A stretch of 64,000 bases of DNA. It comes from Novosphingobium sp. G106. Its GTDB lineage: Bacteria; Pseudomonadota; Alphaproteobacteria; Sphingomonadales; Sphingomonadaceae. Position 1 is the first letter of the stretch. Each line of letters starts with the position of its first letter. Under the pieces are notes generated by a model. That model ran no database searches and was not told the origin of the DNA. It was given only the letters and a program-made list of their open reading frames with translations. Location: positions 310,001 to 374,000 of the forward strand of contig NZ_JAHOOZ010000002.1 in the NCBI RefSeq assembly GCF_019075875.1, written 5' to 3'. The position numbers and the translations under genes are program-made. Positions 25,962 through 36,611 of the stretch are shown in pieces.

Positions 25962-26141
25962 CTGTGGCTTAAGTGGTGACAGCGAAACGATCGCTTAACG
26001 CCAGGTTGTCAACCCAATATATTTGTGGCTATCCTTTAAAAACATTCGTTTGCAAGCCTCTGGCTGCTCTCTCACACTCTGTGAAAGGCCATCGTGATAA
26101 TAACTGGCACAGGCCCGTTCCAGCTACGAGAGGAATGCCTC

Positions 26142-26381
26142 ATGAAGTGGCGGGCAGAGAAGCCACCGACACCGGGCTCACCATTTTCCTGGCTCGGGAT
26201 GATTTGGTCCGTCGTCATGGCGGCCATCATGTACGGGCTCTACCTGCTCCACGACTTTCGTGTATTAAGCGAAGAGCAGATCATGCTCTTCGTCTTCATA
26301 GTCGTACCGGTCGCCGCTTTTGTCCTGTCCGGCGCGGGGCAGGATCGGAGTCAAAACGAAGCGGACGCCGCCGAAGATTAA
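26142..26381 (+). CDS. Small two-TM membrane protein
   Basis: 79 residues from the ATG at 26142 behind AGAGGAATGCCTC. Two hydrophobic helices (WLGMIWSVVMAAIMYGLYLL and IMLFVFIVVPVAAFVLSG) are flanked by charged ends. No family is recognised. It precedes the efflux operon by 227 bases. Confidence 0.55.
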   Translation: MKWRAEKPPTPGSPFSWLGMIWSVVMAAIMYGLYLLHDFRVLSEEQIMLFVFIVVPVAAFVLSGAGQDRSQNEADAAED

Positions 26382-26607
26382 CTTACGGGACCAGATGGAC
26401 GCCTGATTGAGGATCGCCCGTGGAGGGCTTGGCGTCCTGAACTGCCGTGGGATTTGTTACCTCAAAATTGTTGCGCTCATCCATCAATATTTTGCTCTAC
26501 GCCTTGGATGCCATGCTCAGCTATCGGCATCTGCTCAAGGAAGGTGCTGACCACGGTCGCAAATGATCGTGACAAATCCCCACAGCAGTTTGTCACGGTA
26601 GCGATTG

Positions 26608-28668
26608 ATGACCATCCCGCTAGCAGCGCTCCGCCGCCTGCCTCCCATCGCGCTGGACATTGATCCGCAAAAGCTGCTCTTTTCGATGAGTAGTTTTATC
26701 GCGGCAGCTCTCACTCTCGGTGTGGCTTTCTGGGCCAGTCTACCGCGGCCCTGGTGGGCGCTCTTGACAGTCTATGTGACCGCACAGCCCATGGCAGGTG
26801 CGTTCCGTCCCAAGGCCCTCTACCGGCTCGGCGGAATCGCAACGGGTGCGGTGGTCACGATCGCCCTTGTTCCCAATCTGCAGTCCACACCTGAGTTGCT
26901 GGTCCTGTGCCTCGCAGTCTGGACCGGCTTTTGTATCTATATTGCGGTCCTGGACCGTACTCCGCGCGCTTTCCTGTTCCAAATGGCGGCTTTTAGTTCG
27001 GCGGTGATGAGCTTTCCCTATCTCGACGATCCCGGCAACATTTTCGAAACGACAATCGCGCGCGTTGAAGAGATGACGCTCGCCATTCTTTGCGTCACCG
27101 CTTCCCACGCCCTGCTCCAGCCGTGGAGTGCCACTCCGGTTATTCGGGCCCGCGCACAAGCATTTCTTAGTCATGCGCGGCGATGGACCGCCGAAGCGTT
27201 GGGCCGACATCACACCCGTCTCGAGAATGAGCATCGCCGCACTTTGGCAGCCGATGTGACTGAACTTGGCATGATTGCGATCCACTTGCCTTTCGACCAG
27301 CGCTGGGCGCCGGCCACGATGCGTCGGGTAACGGCACTGCAGCAGCATCTTGCGAATATACTTCCGCTAGCGTCGGCAGCCGCCAACCGGCTCGACCGGC
27401 TGCGCGAGAGCGCCTCCCTTCCGCCCGTCCTTGAAGCGCTGCTCGAGGATACCATCGGTTGGTTGGTGTGCGAGGATGGCCAGCTAGCTCAAGTGGGGCC
27501 ATTGGTGCGTCGTTGCGAAGCGATGGCGCTGGAAGCAGAAGCCAAGGGCGACTGGACCGCGCTGTTGACGGCGAGCGCCTGCACTCGCATTGCAGAGTTT
27601 CTGACCGCTCTTGCGGCGAGCCATCGCCTCGCTGCCAGGATCGGTTCCCCGGGCCGTCCCAATCTTGCTGCAGCGACCGCGTATCGCTTTGTGTTAGCGC
27701 GCGATCACGGGGTTGCGGCGCTCGCCGGATTCGCGACCGGAACAGCGATATTACTCTACTGCGCCGTCTGGATTCTGCTCGCCTGGCCGAACGGGTCAGC
27801 GACTGCCGCATTCGCAGCGTTAATCACTTGCTCCTTTGCCGCTCAGGACGATCCTGCGCCCATCATCGCTCACTATCTACTTGCAACGCTCAAAACCTTT
27901 CCCCTGGCAGCGCTTTACCTTTTCGTCATCCTGCCGCGGGTCGACGGGTACGAGATGCTGATAATCACTTTAGCGCCGGCGCTCTTGTGGATGGGATATA
28001 TTCAGGCCGACCCGAAGCGATCCCCGCAAGCCTTGCCAATGTTCTCGTGCTTCATCGTAGCCATGGGTTTTCTCGCGCGATTCCAGGCGGATTTCGCGCT
28101 GTTCGTCAACACTGGGCTGGCGCAGCTTGGCGGTATTGTAGCGACTCTTGCAGTCACCCGAATGTTCCGGTCTGCCAATGCAGCTTGGACGGCGCGCCGC
28201 ATCCTACGCGCTAATTGGGGTGAGCTTTCCCAGCTTGCAGATATAAGGCGACCATTCCTCGCCGAACGATGGACGGCTATGGCCGTCGACCGCCTTGGTC
28301 AGGTCGCCGCGCGCATGGCCTTCGCGGCACCGGGCGACGCTCTCCACGCCGCCGATGGGCTTGCAGATATGCGCGTTGGACGGAATATCATCCCGATCCG
28401 AAGCGCCCTCCCCCATGTGCCGCATGAAGCCAGGCATTTATTGGGCGTCGCTCTCGCGCGGCTCTCCCGCTTTTACGGTGAACGGTGGCGCGAAGGCCAA
28501 GCCATCGCTCCACCACAGATGCTCCTTGTGGAGCTCGACAAAGCCTTGAATGCTCTACTCGGGCTGGAGCTCAACGCGCCACGTCGGCGGGCACTACGGG
28601 CTCTCGTAGGCGTGCGCTGCAACCTGTTCCCGACTTCTGCGCCATTGGTGCCGGACGAAACAGTATGA
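26608..28668 (+). CDS. FUSC-family inner-membrane efflux protein (AaeB-like)
   Basis: 686 residues from the ATG at 26608. The fusaric-acid-resistance/aromatic-acid-exporter architecture is visible: N-terminal membrane block (SFIAAALTLGVAFWASLPRPWWALLTVYVTAQPMAGAFRPKALYRLGG), a soluble cytoplasmic domain, and a second membrane block (VAALAGFATGTAILLYCAVWILLAWPNGSATAAFAALITCSFAAQDDPAP). These proteins export aromatic acids and toxic compounds. It overlaps the next gene by 4 nt and begins a four-gene efflux operon. Confidence 0.9.
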   Translation: MTIPLAALRRLPPIALDIDPQKLLFSMSSFIAAALTLGVAFWASLPRPWWALLTVYVTAQPMAGAFRPKALYRLGGIATGAVVTIALVPNLQSTPELLVLCLAVWTGFCIYIAVLDRTPRAFLFQMAAFSSAVMSFPYLDDPGNIFETTIARVEEMTLAILCVTASHALLQPWSATPVIRARAQAFLSHARRWTAEALGRHHTRLENEHRRTLAADVTELGMIAIHLPFDQRWAPATMRRVTALQQHLANILPLASAAANRLDRLRESASLPPVLEALLEDTIGWLVCEDGQLAQVGPLVRRCEAMALEAEAKGDWTALLTASACTRIAEFLTALAASHRLAARIGSPGRPNLAAATAYRFVLARDHGVAALAGFATGTAILLYCAVWILLAWPNGSATAAFAALITCSFAAQDDPAPIIAHYLLATLKTFPLAALYLFVILPRVDGYEMLIITLAPALLWMGYIQADPKRSPQALPMFSCFIVAMGFLARFQADFALFVNTGLAQLGGIVATLAVTRMFRSANAAWTARRILRANWGELSQLADIRRPFLAERWTAMAVDRLGQVAARMAFAAPGDALHAADGLADMRVGRNIIPIRSALPHVPHEARHLLGVALARLSRFYGERWREGQAIAPPQMLLVELDKALNALLGLELNAPRRRALRALVGVRCNLFPTSAPLVPDETV

Positions 28669-28871
28669 TCGACGAGATCCAGATCCTCGGCGTCTATGTG
28701 CCTGCCGCACTCGCATGGGCCGTCGTAGCAGCGATCTTCGTTTACGCGCTGCGCGCTCCTTTGCAGCAGCTGCCTGTCTACAGACTCCTCTGGCACCCGA
28801 GCCTGCTCGAACTTGCACTGTTCGTTCTCTCTTGGTGGGGGCTGAGCGCCCTGGCCGACACCTTCCTCTAG
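28665..28871 (+). CDS. DUF1656 small membrane protein (AaeX-like)
   Basis: 68 residues, ATG overlapping the FUSC stop (ATGA). IDEIQILGVYVPAALAWAVVAAIFVYALRAPLQQLPVYRLLWHPSLLELALFVLSWWGL has the two helices and the R-x-L-W-H-P-x-L motif of DUF1656. It is the small partner of AaeB-type pumps. Confidence 0.9.
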   Translation: MIDEIQILGVYVPAALAWAVVAAIFVYALRAPLQQLPVYRLLWHPSLLELALFVLSWWGLSALADTFL

Positions 28872-28873
28872 TG

Positions 28874-29791
28874 ATGGGCCCTCAGCCAACTATGCTTCAT
28901 CGACAGAATTTGTTGCGTTCCGCCGTTACCGCGACAGTGATCCTCGTGATCCTGGGCGGGATCTACGCGCTATGGCTGCGCTACCAGGTCGAACCCATAA
29001 CACGCGACGGCAAAGTCCGTGCCGATATGGTTCCGGTGGCCGCCGACGTCGGTGGCCTCGTTTCGGAGGTGCGTGTAAGCGACAACGAAACAGTGAAAAA
29101 GGGCGACCTGCTTTTCGTGATTGACCGACCTCGTTATCGCCTCGCGCTGGAACAGGCCGAAGCGAACCTCGTCAATGCGCAAACTGCGCTCGCCCAGGCA
29201 GTCCGCGAGGACCGCCGAAACCGTGCGATGGCCGAATTGATCGCGGCTGAGGCCATCGAGCAGGGTCGTGCGAAGGTCGAGGGGCTGCGGGCCGCAGTAG
29301 GACAAGCCGTCGCGGCGCGCGATCTTGCCCATTTCAATCTCGAGCGCACCCTCGTTCGGGCCCCGGTTGAAGGGACTGTTTCGAATTTCTCGCTACAACC
29401 TGGCACCTATCTATCTGCCGGAAAGCCGGCTCTGGCGCTTGTTTTTGATCGGTCGCTGCGCGTTGAAGGCTACTTCGAGGAAACCAAGCTGCCCGCGATT
29501 AAGGTAGGCGACAGGGCAAGCATCTATCTGATGGGGGTTGCTGACGAGATCAGTGGTCATGTCCAAAGCATCGCGGGCGGCGTCGAGGACCGCGAACGCG
29601 CTGGAAGCGACGGACAACTCGCCAATGTGAATCCCTCGTTTACTTGGGTGCGCTTAGCGCAGCGCATCCCGGTTCGAATTGTGATCGACAAAGTCCCGGC
29701 CAATGTACGCTTGATCCCCGGCCAGACTGCGACAGTTGTTGTCCATCCGCGCAACGACGGGCGCGAAGTTCATCGGAGCCTACCGTGGTGA
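28874..29791 (+). CDS. HlyD/EmrA-type periplasmic adaptor
   Basis: 305 residues from the ATG at 28874 (28892 is also possible). An N-terminal membrane anchor (AVTATVILVILGGIYALWL) is followed by the lipoyl half (GKVRADMVPVAADVGGLVSEVRVSDNETVKKGDLLFVID), a helical hairpin rich in Ala and Glu (QAEANLVNAQTALAQAVREDRRN), and the second lipoyl half (LVRAPVEGTVSNFSLQPGTYLSAGKPALALV). It links the FUSC pump to the outer-membrane channel encoded next, with the start of that gene overlapping its stop. Confidence 0.9.
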   Translation: MGPQPTMLHRQNLLRSAVTATVILVILGGIYALWLRYQVEPITRDGKVRADMVPVAADVGGLVSEVRVSDNETVKKGDLLFVIDRPRYRLALEQAEANLVNAQTALAQAVREDRRNRAMAELIAAEAIEQGRAKVEGLRAAVGQAVAARDLAHFNLERTLVRAPVEGTVSNFSLQPGTYLSAGKPALALVFDRSLRVEGYFEETKLPAIKVGDRASIYLMGVADEISGHVQSIAGGVEDRERAGSDGQLANVNPSFTWVRLAQRIPVRIVIDKVPANVRLIPGQTATVVVHPRNDGREVHRSLPW

Positions 29792-31200
29792 GAGCGCGCC
29801 TTCTTCTTGCCGTCGCCCTTCTTTCCGGCTGCGCCAAGGTCGGCCCCGACTATCATGTTCCCGATGCCGCGCTGGTGCACATCCCAGCAGCGCAGGGCGC
29901 GTTCCGCTTGGGCGGGGCTGTGAGCGTCGCCGAACCGCTCCCGGATCGGTGGTGGCAGCTCTACAACGATCCGGTGTTGGATAGTCTTGTGACACAAGCC
30001 CTCGCCGCAAATACCGACCTCAGGATAGCCCAAGCCAATCTCGAACGAGCTCTGGCGCTGCTCGATGCCTCAGGCGCCAGCCGGGAACTCCAAGGTCGCG
30101 TCGATGTGGACACGAGTCATTCGCAGCGCTCCGCCGAGGCCGAGCTGTCTCACGCGAAGCCACCTGAACGACAAATCTACAACGCCGGCATTGCAGTCAG
30201 TTACGATCTCGATCTCTTTGGCGGTCTGAAGCGGGGGATCGAGGCGGTGAACGCTGATGCTGAAGCTGCAGTCGCCGCGCGGGATTTGGTCCGGGTCAAT
30301 GTTGCCGCCGAGACGGCTCGTGCCTATTCCGATATCTGCAACAGCGGTTCACAGATCCAGGTGCTTGACCGCGCAATCGCTCTACAAGAAAATATTCTCC
30401 GTCTGACGCGAATCCTGATCGTTCATGGTCGCGCCGCGCCTTATGAGATCGATCGGCGCCAGGTCGCACTCGAGACAAGCCGTTCGCGCCTACCGCGGCT
30501 CGCTGCGCGCCAACGCAATGCCCTTCTCAGGCTCACTGCGCTGCTGGGGCGCGTGCCCGGCGAGGCCGACACTGAGCTTTTGCGTTGCAATAGCCCGCTC
30601 CATATCGTGCAGGCCGTTCCCGTCGGTGATGGGCAAGCCCTTCTCAAGCGCCGGCCCGATATCAGGCTCGCCGAACGCCACCTAGCCGCCTCGACCGCGC
30701 GCATCGGCGTTGCGACGGCCGAGCTATATCCGGAGATCCGCCTAGGCGCTTCTGCGGGTTCGACCGGCGCTGCAGCCGATTTTCTGTCGCCATTGACCAA
30801 CCGCTTCGGCTTCGGCCCTTCGATTAGTTGGATGCTTAATCGCCATGTCGTCCGCGCGCGGATCAACGCGGCCGATGCCCAAAGCCGTGCCGATCTGGCG
30901 GCGTTTGATGGCGCAGTGCTCAGGTCGCTGCGCGAAGTCGAGACGGCTCTTAACTCATACGAGGCCGGGATTGTTCAACAACAACGCCTGGAGTCCGCGC
31001 GCGCAGAGGCGACCCTTGTTGCCCGCCGCACGGCGCAGTTGCGGCGCGGCGGCAAAATCGGCGAACTCCCGGCGATCGAGGCCGATCGCGATCTGGTGGC
31101 AATGGAACAAGCAGCAGCTGAAGGACAAGCAGCGATTAATGATGACCAGATCACGCTTTTCCTGGCGCTCGGCGGCGGTTGGGGCTCCGGAGAGCGATGA
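29785..31200 (+). CDS. NodT/OprM-type outer-membrane efflux lipoprotein
   Basis: 471 residues from GTG at 29785 behind GGAG, inside the end of the adaptor gene. A lipoprotein signal (LLLAVALLSGC, lipobox LSGC) is followed by two TolC-like repeats rich in Ala and Leu (DSLVTQALAANTDLRIAQANLERALALLDAS and LLKRRPDIRLAERHLAASTARIGVATAELYPEIRL). It is the channel component of the FUSC/DUF1656/HlyD tripartite system and completes it. Confidence 0.9.
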   Translation: MVRARLLLAVALLSGCAKVGPDYHVPDAALVHIPAAQGAFRLGGAVSVAEPLPDRWWQLYNDPVLDSLVTQALAANTDLRIAQANLERALALLDASGASRELQGRVDVDTSHSQRSAEAELSHAKPPERQIYNAGIAVSYDLDLFGGLKRGIEAVNADAEAAVAARDLVRVNVAAETARAYSDICNSGSQIQVLDRAIALQENILRLTRILIVHGRAAPYEIDRRQVALETSRSRLPRLAARQRNALLRLTALLGRVPGEADTELLRCNSPLHIVQAVPVGDGQALLKRRPDIRLAERHLAASTARIGVATAELYPEIRLGASAGSTGAAADFLSPLTNRFGFGPSISWMLNRHVVRARINAADAQSRADLAAFDGAVLRSLREVETALNSYEAGIVQQQRLESARAEATLVARRTAQLRRGGKIGELPAIEADRDLVAMEQAAAEGQAAINDDQITLFLALGGGWGSGER

Positions 31201-31263
31201 CCGAGGCAAGGCCTTAGCCGCCTTAATTATACGCAGCGCATTATTTCGGAGTGATTCTCACAT

Positions 31264-33528
31264 TCATTCCAAGTTTGGGCTGACACCACAGACCGCGACA
31301 CTCGTCAAATTGAGGATGCCGCGAGCAGTCACTCCCGGCGTCAACACGTGGATCGGCTGTGCGAGGCCCAGGAGCATCGGACCTATTGTCGGTGAACCGG
31401 ATGACGCGGACAACGCCGTAAGGGTGATATTGGCAGCATCGAGATTCGGCATAATAAGCAGGTTGGCGGCACCACGAAATCTTGAATGGGGCACCAACTT
31501 GTCGCGCAGCGCTTCGCTCAATGCCACATCAGAATGCATCTCTCCATCTACCTGAAGATCCGGTGCTGCATCTCGCACCAGTGCGGTCGCAGTGCGCATC
31601 TTGCGCGCGCTCGGACTATGTGACGATCCAAAATTCGAATGTGAAAGCATGGCGATCCGCGGTTCCAAACCAAAGCGGCGCACTGCTTCAGCGGCTAAAA
31701 GTGTCATTTCAGCTACCTGTTCGGCCGTTGGATCTGGCACCATGTGCGTGTCCGCCAAAAACAGCGCGCCCGCGTCGAGTATGAGGCCGGAAAGGGCGTA
31801 TACCCTCCCCTGCACTCGATCAATGATGCGCAGCACATGCTCAATCTCGCCCCAATATTCCGAGTTGCCCCCGACCAGGGCCGCGTCCACTTGGCCCGTC
31901 TTCAAAAGCATTGCCGCGGTCACGGTGGGCGACCGCTGAACGTGACGGTGAACCTGCGTTGCAGGGACGCCCTTGCGAGCGGAAACGGCAAGGTAAGCAT
32001 CCGCGAGTTTCCCCAACAGCTCGTGATCCGTCTCAGTATCCACCAAATCAAGATCACGGTCGATATCGATTTGCAGACCGAGTTCGGGTAGCTTCCGTTC
32101 CAATATGCGACGCCGCGCCACTAACGTCGGGCGCACCATACCTTCCTGCAGAGCGTCCTGCACAGCGCGCAGCACGCGGCCGTCCTCGCCCTCACCGTAT
32201 GCGACGCGCCGCCCGGCGCCCCGCGCGGCCTCAAAAACCGGCAACATAACTTGAGCGGTTCGAGCATTCACGTTCGCCAGCGACCGTCGGTATTCGTCGA
32301 GATCCAGCGCGCGGGTGGCGACGCCGCTATCCATAGCTGCCTTTGCGACAGCGGGTGCGACCTCAGTAATGAGACGTGGATCGAACGGAGTTGGGATGAT
32401 GTATTCCGGCCCGAAGACAAGTTTGCGCCCACCGTGCGCCTGCGTCACGCTGTCATGTGCAGCGACACGTGCAAGGGCCGCGATCGCCTCGGCCGCAGCT
32501 ACCTTCATTTCCTCGTTAATCTGCGTGGCGCCAACATCGAGCGCCCCACGGAAAATATAAGGAAAACAGAGTACGTTGTTGACCTGGTTAGGATAGTCCG
32601 AACGACCGGTAGCAACTATCGCGTCTTTCCGCACGGCATTGACGAGCTCGGGTCTGATCTCGGGTTCTGGGTTGGCAAGCGCGAAAATCAGAGGATTTTC
32701 CGCGAGCAAAGGCAGCCACTCGCTTTTGAGTACGCCCGGTGCGGAGAGACCTAGGAAGACGTTTGCACCAGGCAACACCTCCGGCAAAGTGCGTGCATCC
32801 GTCTCGCGCGCGTAACGCGCCATGTTCGGCAGCATTCCAAGTCGCCGCGAATGGATGACTCCCTCCTTGTCCGTCATGGTGACGTTTTCAACCGGCAGTC
32901 CCATCGATACGAGCAGGTCAACACAGGCGAGCGCCGCGGCCCCTGCGCCGGAGGTAACCAGCCGAGCGTCAGACAGTGCTATGCCCTGCAAAACCAGCGC
33001 ATTCCGAACCGCCGCGGCGACGACGATTGCGGTGCCATGCTGGTCATCATGGAACACGGGAATGTTCATGCGCCCTTTGAGCGCTGCCTCGATGGCGAAG
33101 CACTCGGGTGCCTTGATGTCCTCCAGGTTGATGCCGCCAAAGGTGGGTTCGAGCAGCGCGACAGCCTCAACGAACTGTTGCGGGTCGCCTGTGTCCACCT
33201 CTATGTCAAAGACGTCGATACCCGCGAATTTCTTGAACAGAACGGCCTTGCCCTCCATCACCGGCTTAGAGGCCAAGGCCCCGATCGCCCCCAAGCCCAG
33301 AACAGCAGTTCCGTTTGAGATTACTGCGACAAGATTGCCGCGAGCGGTGTATTCGAGCGCTTTGGCCGGATCCGCCGCAATTTCAATGCAAGGGGCCGCC
33401 ACGCCGGGCGAATAAGCAAGCGCGAGATCGCGCTGGTTTACCATTCGTTTCGTGGGTTCAATTGCCAGCTTTCCCGGGCGCGGGAGACGGTGGTAATCAA
33501 GCGCCGCGCGCCGAAGGCTGTCGTCCAT
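31264..33528 (-). CDS. maeB: NADP-dependent malic enzyme with phosphotransacetylase-like domain
   Basis: 754 residues from the ATG at 33528 behind AAGGAG. The N-terminal malic-enzyme part carries [48 protein letters not shown] and [16 protein letters not shown] (NADP fold). The C-terminal 300 residues resemble phosphate acetyltransferase, as in MaeB. It converts malate to pyruvate and NADPH. It is convergent with the efflux operon. Length is normal. Its presence on an accessory plasmid may supply NADPH or C4-acid metabolism. Confidence 0.95.
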   Translation of the reverse strand: MDDSLRRAALDYHRLPRPGKLAIEPTKRMVNQRDLALAYSPGVAAPCIEIAADPAKALEYTARGNLVAVISNGTAVLGLGAIGALASKPVMEGKAVLFKKFAGIDVFDIEVDTGDPQQFVEAVALLEPTFGGINLEDIKAPECFAIEAALKGRMNIPVFHDDQHGTAIVVAAAVRNALVLQGIALSDARLVTSGAGAAALACVDLLVSMGLPVENVTMTDKEGVIHSRRLGMLPNMARYARETDARTLPEVLPGANVFLGLSAPGVLKSEWLPLLAENPLIFALANPEPEIRPELVNAVRKDAIVATGRSDYPNQVNNVLCFPYIFRGALDVGATQINEEMKVAAAEAIAALARVAAHDSVTQAHGGRKLVFGPEYIIPTPFDPRLITEVAPAVAKAAMDSGVATRALDLDEYRRSLANVNARTAQVMLPVFEAARGAGRRVAYGEGEDGRVLRAVQDALQEGMVRPTLVARRRILERKLPELGLQIDIDRDLDLVDTETDHELLGKLADAYLAVSARKGVPATQVHRHVQRSPTVTAAMLLKTGQVDAALVGGNSEYWGEIEHVLRIIDRVQGRVYALSGLILDAGALFLADTHMVPDPTAEQVAEMTLLAAEAVRRFGLEPRIAMLSHSNFGSSHSPSARKMRTATALVRDAAPDLQVDGEMHSDVALSEALRDKLVPHSRFRGAANLLIMPNLDAANITLTALSASSGSPTIGPMLLGLAQPIHVLTPGVTARGILNLTSVAVCGVSPNLE

Positions 33529-34057
33529 GATCCACTCCTTCATTCGGGTCGCGCACATTTACCAAAGACGTGCGATCCCGGGGCTCTCAAACACGTTCGA
33601 GCGACGCTTGTCGAGCAAATGAGGGGGCGTTCCACCACGTAAAATTGGGCAAGCGGCGACTGATGAGAATAAGCTCCCAGGGGTTTGGCTCCTGTGGCGA
33701 TCGGTGCTCGACAGTCCACCGGGGCATGAGGTCCTCATACACCGGCGCGATAAGACGAGGAGCCTTCAAATGCCCACTTTCAAGCCTATGCGGAAGACGG
33801 CCATTCTTCTCGATTTTATCGTCGTCGATTGCGCAGAGGGCGGCATTGGAACCTCACCGCATGAAGTTCACGATCGGGACTTTTATAGCGCCGCGTGGCG
33901 GCTCGCCGGGGCAGACCATTTCGAATTTGCCGCGTGATCAAAGCGAGAGAATTCCCAGGTTGGCATTGGAAACCACGGCGCCGAAGCTGACGCGGGCTCG
34001 GTGAATCTTGCTCAAGGCAGGGAGCGCCTCTCACCAGACCGCCGCGATAGGGAGGAT
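33529..34057. other. Intergenic stretch, nothing recognised
   Basis: About 530 bases upstream of maeB. Short open frames (for example 33770-33937) show no family features. It must hold the maeB promoter. Confidence 0.4.
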
Positions 34058-34186
34058 TTGAATTGATGGGCAAGTCAGCCCATATAAGTACGATGACTGT
34101 TCAATTGCCTTGTGTTTGCCGAGAGCCTCAGCGCCTCATATTCGGCTCTTAGCCGGGCGCCCGCCGAGCTATCGGCGAGTGTCCGG
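34058..34186 (+). ncRNA. Candidate structured RNA/leader, copy B
   Basis: TTGAAT (34058-34063) and CATATA (34081-34086) are 17 nt apart. A long hairpin follows 67 nt later: CCGGGCGCCCGCCG (34153-34166) against CGGCGAGTGTCCGG (34173-34186), 13 of 14 positions pairing with two G-U pairs, around loop AGCTAT. The preceding segment GAGCCTCAGCGCCTCATATT matches copy A. The arm sequences differ from copy A while pairing is kept, which supports an RNA structure. The paralogous gene at 34321 starts 134 nt after the hairpin. Confidence 0.6.
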
Positions 34187-34320
34187 TAAGGCATCGGACG
34201 CGCTGGCGCGATCCTGCGCGAGACCCTTTAACAAGCTCTGATGCCAAGCAAATTCCCATTCATCACGGACGGCGACCTGCGCTCGCAGCCAATGCGTCCG
34301 ATGGAAAAGGACCTGTGTAA

Positions 34321-34620
34321 ATGGCAACCTCCTCTGACCGGATAAGACCGCGATCGAGAGCCGCTTTGCAGATCGAATCTATGCTTAAGCGTTATCCTCG
34401 GCTCGAAGAGGCCGAACTGGAACGGCTCATCGAGCTGTTCGTGTATCTGCCTGTCTTGGATCAGGCCCTGCTAACCACGAACGATCAGCTAGCGCCGAAG
34501 CTTGCAGTCTTCCTGAAAGATCATGGGAGCAGATTAAAAGCGCCAAGGACGCGTCTGTTGACTATCCTTGCCCTGCCCGGAATCCTCGCAGCTTGCCTGC
34601 TTTGGCTAATTATAATGTGA
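34321..34620 (+). CDS. 99-residue tail-anchored protein, paralogue of 12752-13048
   Basis: ATG at 34321 behind AAAAGGACCTGTGTAA. MATSSDRIRPRSRAALQIESMLKRYPRLEEAELERLIELFVYLPVLDQALLTTNDQLAPKLAVFLKDHGS... ends in a hydrophobic segment LLTILALPGILAACLLWLIIM. It shares over half its residues with the protein at 12752 over the soluble part. Predicted topology: cytoplasmic helical domain with a C-terminal anchor. Function unknown. Confidence 0.7.
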   Translation: MATSSDRIRPRSRAALQIESMLKRYPRLEEAELERLIELFVYLPVLDQALLTTNDQLAPKLAVFLKDHGSRLKAPRTRLLTILALPGILAACLLWLIIM

Positions 34621-34727
34621 TTTGGATTGAATGAGCTCCGTTCGTGGGATTAAGTAGTTACGAATCCATTCAAATAGACTAAAAATATTGACGATATTGG
34701 ATAATATTATGGGAAGAGGTAACGGCG

Positions 34728-36164
34728 ATGAGCAAAATTGAGGCGCTGTGCTGGTCATCGGGTCATGAGATCGCGGCTAATATCCGCGGTGGCACCTTGA
34801 CCGCCAGCGAGGTAGTGGAAAGTTTCCTGGATCGCGCCGACGCGGTCGAGCCGCTGATCCATTCCTTTATTACGATCGCTGCGGACCACGCGCGAGACCG
34901 GGCCGAAAAGATCGACCACCTACCATCCGCTGAAAAGCGGGGCGGGCTGATTGGCGTTCCCTTCTCCGCCAAGGACAACATCCTTACCGCGGGGGTGCGA
35001 ACGACGATGGCCTCGCGACTTCTCGAGACCTTCCAACCGGCAAATGACGCGGCCGTTGTCGAAAATCTCAATGCAGCCGGCGGCGTGCTCCTAGGCAAGG
35101 CGAACCTGCCGGAATTTTCGATGTGGGCGAGGTCTGGAAACCTTGTAGCGCAGGAATGTCGTAATCCTTGGGATGTCCGTCGGACCTCCGGCGGCTCCAG
35201 CGGCGGATCGGGCGCCGGTGTGGCCGCGGGACTGGTTCCAATGTCGATCGGCACCGACGATGGTGGTTCGATCCGCCTGCCAGCCGCCCTCAACGGCGTT
35301 CTCGGATTGATGCCCAGCCCAGGTCGGGTACCGCTCGACGGCGTCGTGATCGGAGGCGCTGTCTCTGCGGCAGGACCTCTCACTCGTAATGTTCGAGACG
35401 CCGCTCTGTTTCTCGACGCAATGATGCCCAACAAGGAATTTGATCGCGGCCTGGATGCCGGCATAAAGGATCTTCGCATGGCTTGGATAAGCGACGTGGA
35501 GGGCATAGCAATCAATGACCTGCGCGTAGTAGACTGTGCCCGGGCTGGAGCGCTCGTGTTAGCGCAAGTGGCGGGGGCGGCAGTGGAGGAACCTCGAACG
35601 GCACTAATCGACAGCATGGGGAGCGCACCCGTCAGCCCCTTTGCCGAGTGGCCTACATACGGAGGCCTGCGCCCTTGGCACCTCCCTGAGATTCAGCGCA
35701 TAGTCGCTGAACCGGGTTGGGAGCAGCTGCTTGCCCCCAACGCCCGGGCAGGCGGTGTGTCAGGTGTTGAAGCCATGCCTTTCGACGAGACGGCAGAGCA
35801 ACGCCGTCGGCGCGTCGTCGAGCAGATGGGTGCCCTACTCACACGCTGGGAGGTATTGCTGACACCGACCATCGATCAGATTGCACCGATCGTTCCAAAA
35901 GAGTGGATCTACCCCTATGCAGCTCCCGAAGCAGGTGCTGGTGAGTCCGTTCGTCAGTATGTTAAGTATACCATGCGCGCGAACCTTGCGGGGTGCTGCG
36001 CCGTATCCATCCCCTGCGGCTTCGTTGACGGTATGCCAGTCGGACTTCAGGCAATCGGCCGCCCAGGGGCCGAGCTGACATTGCTGCGCGTCGCGCGTGC
36101 GCTCGAGCAAGCCCTTCCCTGGGCTCATGCTCACCCTGTGCTATCCACTTCGTCTTCAGCATAG
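34728..36164 (+). CDS. Amidase-signature family hydrolase
   Basis: 478 residues, ATG at 34728 behind AGAGGTAACGGCG. The catalytic Ser-Ser-Lys triad is visible: Lys82 in PFSAKDN, the cis-Ser in GGSSGGSGAG (155-164) and nucleophile Ser181 in DDGGSIRLPAALNG. The C-terminus holds IPCGFVDGMPVGLQAIGRPGAELTLLRVARALE. This family cleaves amides, anilides and carbamates. The substrate cannot be read from the sequence. The neighbouring Rieske oxygenase suggests attack on an aromatic amide followed by ring oxidation, but that is speculation. Confidence 0.9.
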   Translation: MSKIEALCWSSGHEIAANIRGGTLTASEVVESFLDRADAVEPLIHSFITIAADHARDRAEKIDHLPSAEKRGGLIGVPFSAKDNILTAGVRTTMASRLLETFQPANDAAVVENLNAAGGVLLGKANLPEFSMWARSGNLVAQECRNPWDVRRTSGGSSGGSGAGVAAGLVPMSIGTDDGGSIRLPAALNGVLGLMPSPGRVPLDGVVIGGAVSAAGPLTRNVRDAALFLDAMMPNKEFDRGLDAGIKDLRMAWISDVEGIAINDLRVVDCARAGALVLAQVAGAAVEEPRTALIDSMGSAPVSPFAEWPTYGGLRPWHLPEIQRIVAEPGWEQLLAPNARAGGVSGVEAMPFDETAEQRRRRVVEQMGALLTRWEVLLTPTIDQIAPIVPKEWIYPYAAPEAGAGESVRQYVKYTMRANLAGCCAVSIPCGFVDGMPVGLQAIGRPGAELTLLRVARALEQALPWAHAHPVLSTSSSA

Positions 36165-36347
36165 GCTCCAAAACAGCAATATGAATGTCACGAAGGCTAA
36201 GTCGCCAAATCCAATCAGGATTGCTGCGCAATCATTAATCATAAGTGGGATCCGTCGGTGGCCATCAATTGGCCTGCTCCCGACGTTCGAGGAATCATTC
36301 GCTTCTCCAGGCAGCGGTAACGCCCGGAGTTCGCGTTCTGCGATTAT
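36165..36347. other. Intergenic, no gene seen
   Basis: Sequence between the amidase gene and the RNA-like locus C. No gene. Confidence 0.4.
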
Positions 36348-36475
36348 TTGACATCCCCTCGGTGCAAGATACTATCGATCGGATGGCTTTTGAGCACCCA
36401 ACGCCTCATGCGGGTAGCGGCACTGCACGCCTGCTTGCCCTAGATCCGCGGGTTTACGCCCGCCGGACCTAGGGC
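36348..36475 (+). ncRNA. Candidate structured RNA, copy C
   Basis: TTGACA (36348-36353), a 16-nt spacer and TACTAT (36370-36375). The conserved core GGGTAGCGGCACTGCACG (36412-36429) leads to a hairpin with outer stem GCCCTAG (36437-36443) and CTAGGGC (36469-36475) and inner stem GCGGG/CCCGC. The core and outer stem match copies D and E. No U-run follows. The next gene, the Rieske oxygenase, starts 137 nt downstream. Confidence 0.6.
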
Positions 36476-36611
36476 ATCGCTGTTGGGCGTGATCGGTTGA
36501 TCTGCGCCAGGTTTTCATTTTTTCGTGGCCAGCTCCGACCTAGGAGCGCCGATCTCGCGGCTTAGCCAGCTGTCGCAAGCTTCATGCTTCCACGAAAACC
36601 GATCAGGGATC

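Noticed and set aside
36437..36475. Hairpins of RNA copies C, D, E as plain rho-independent terminators
   Set aside because: None is followed by a U-run, and each has its own promoter and a conserved core upstream, so termination is not the simplest explanation.
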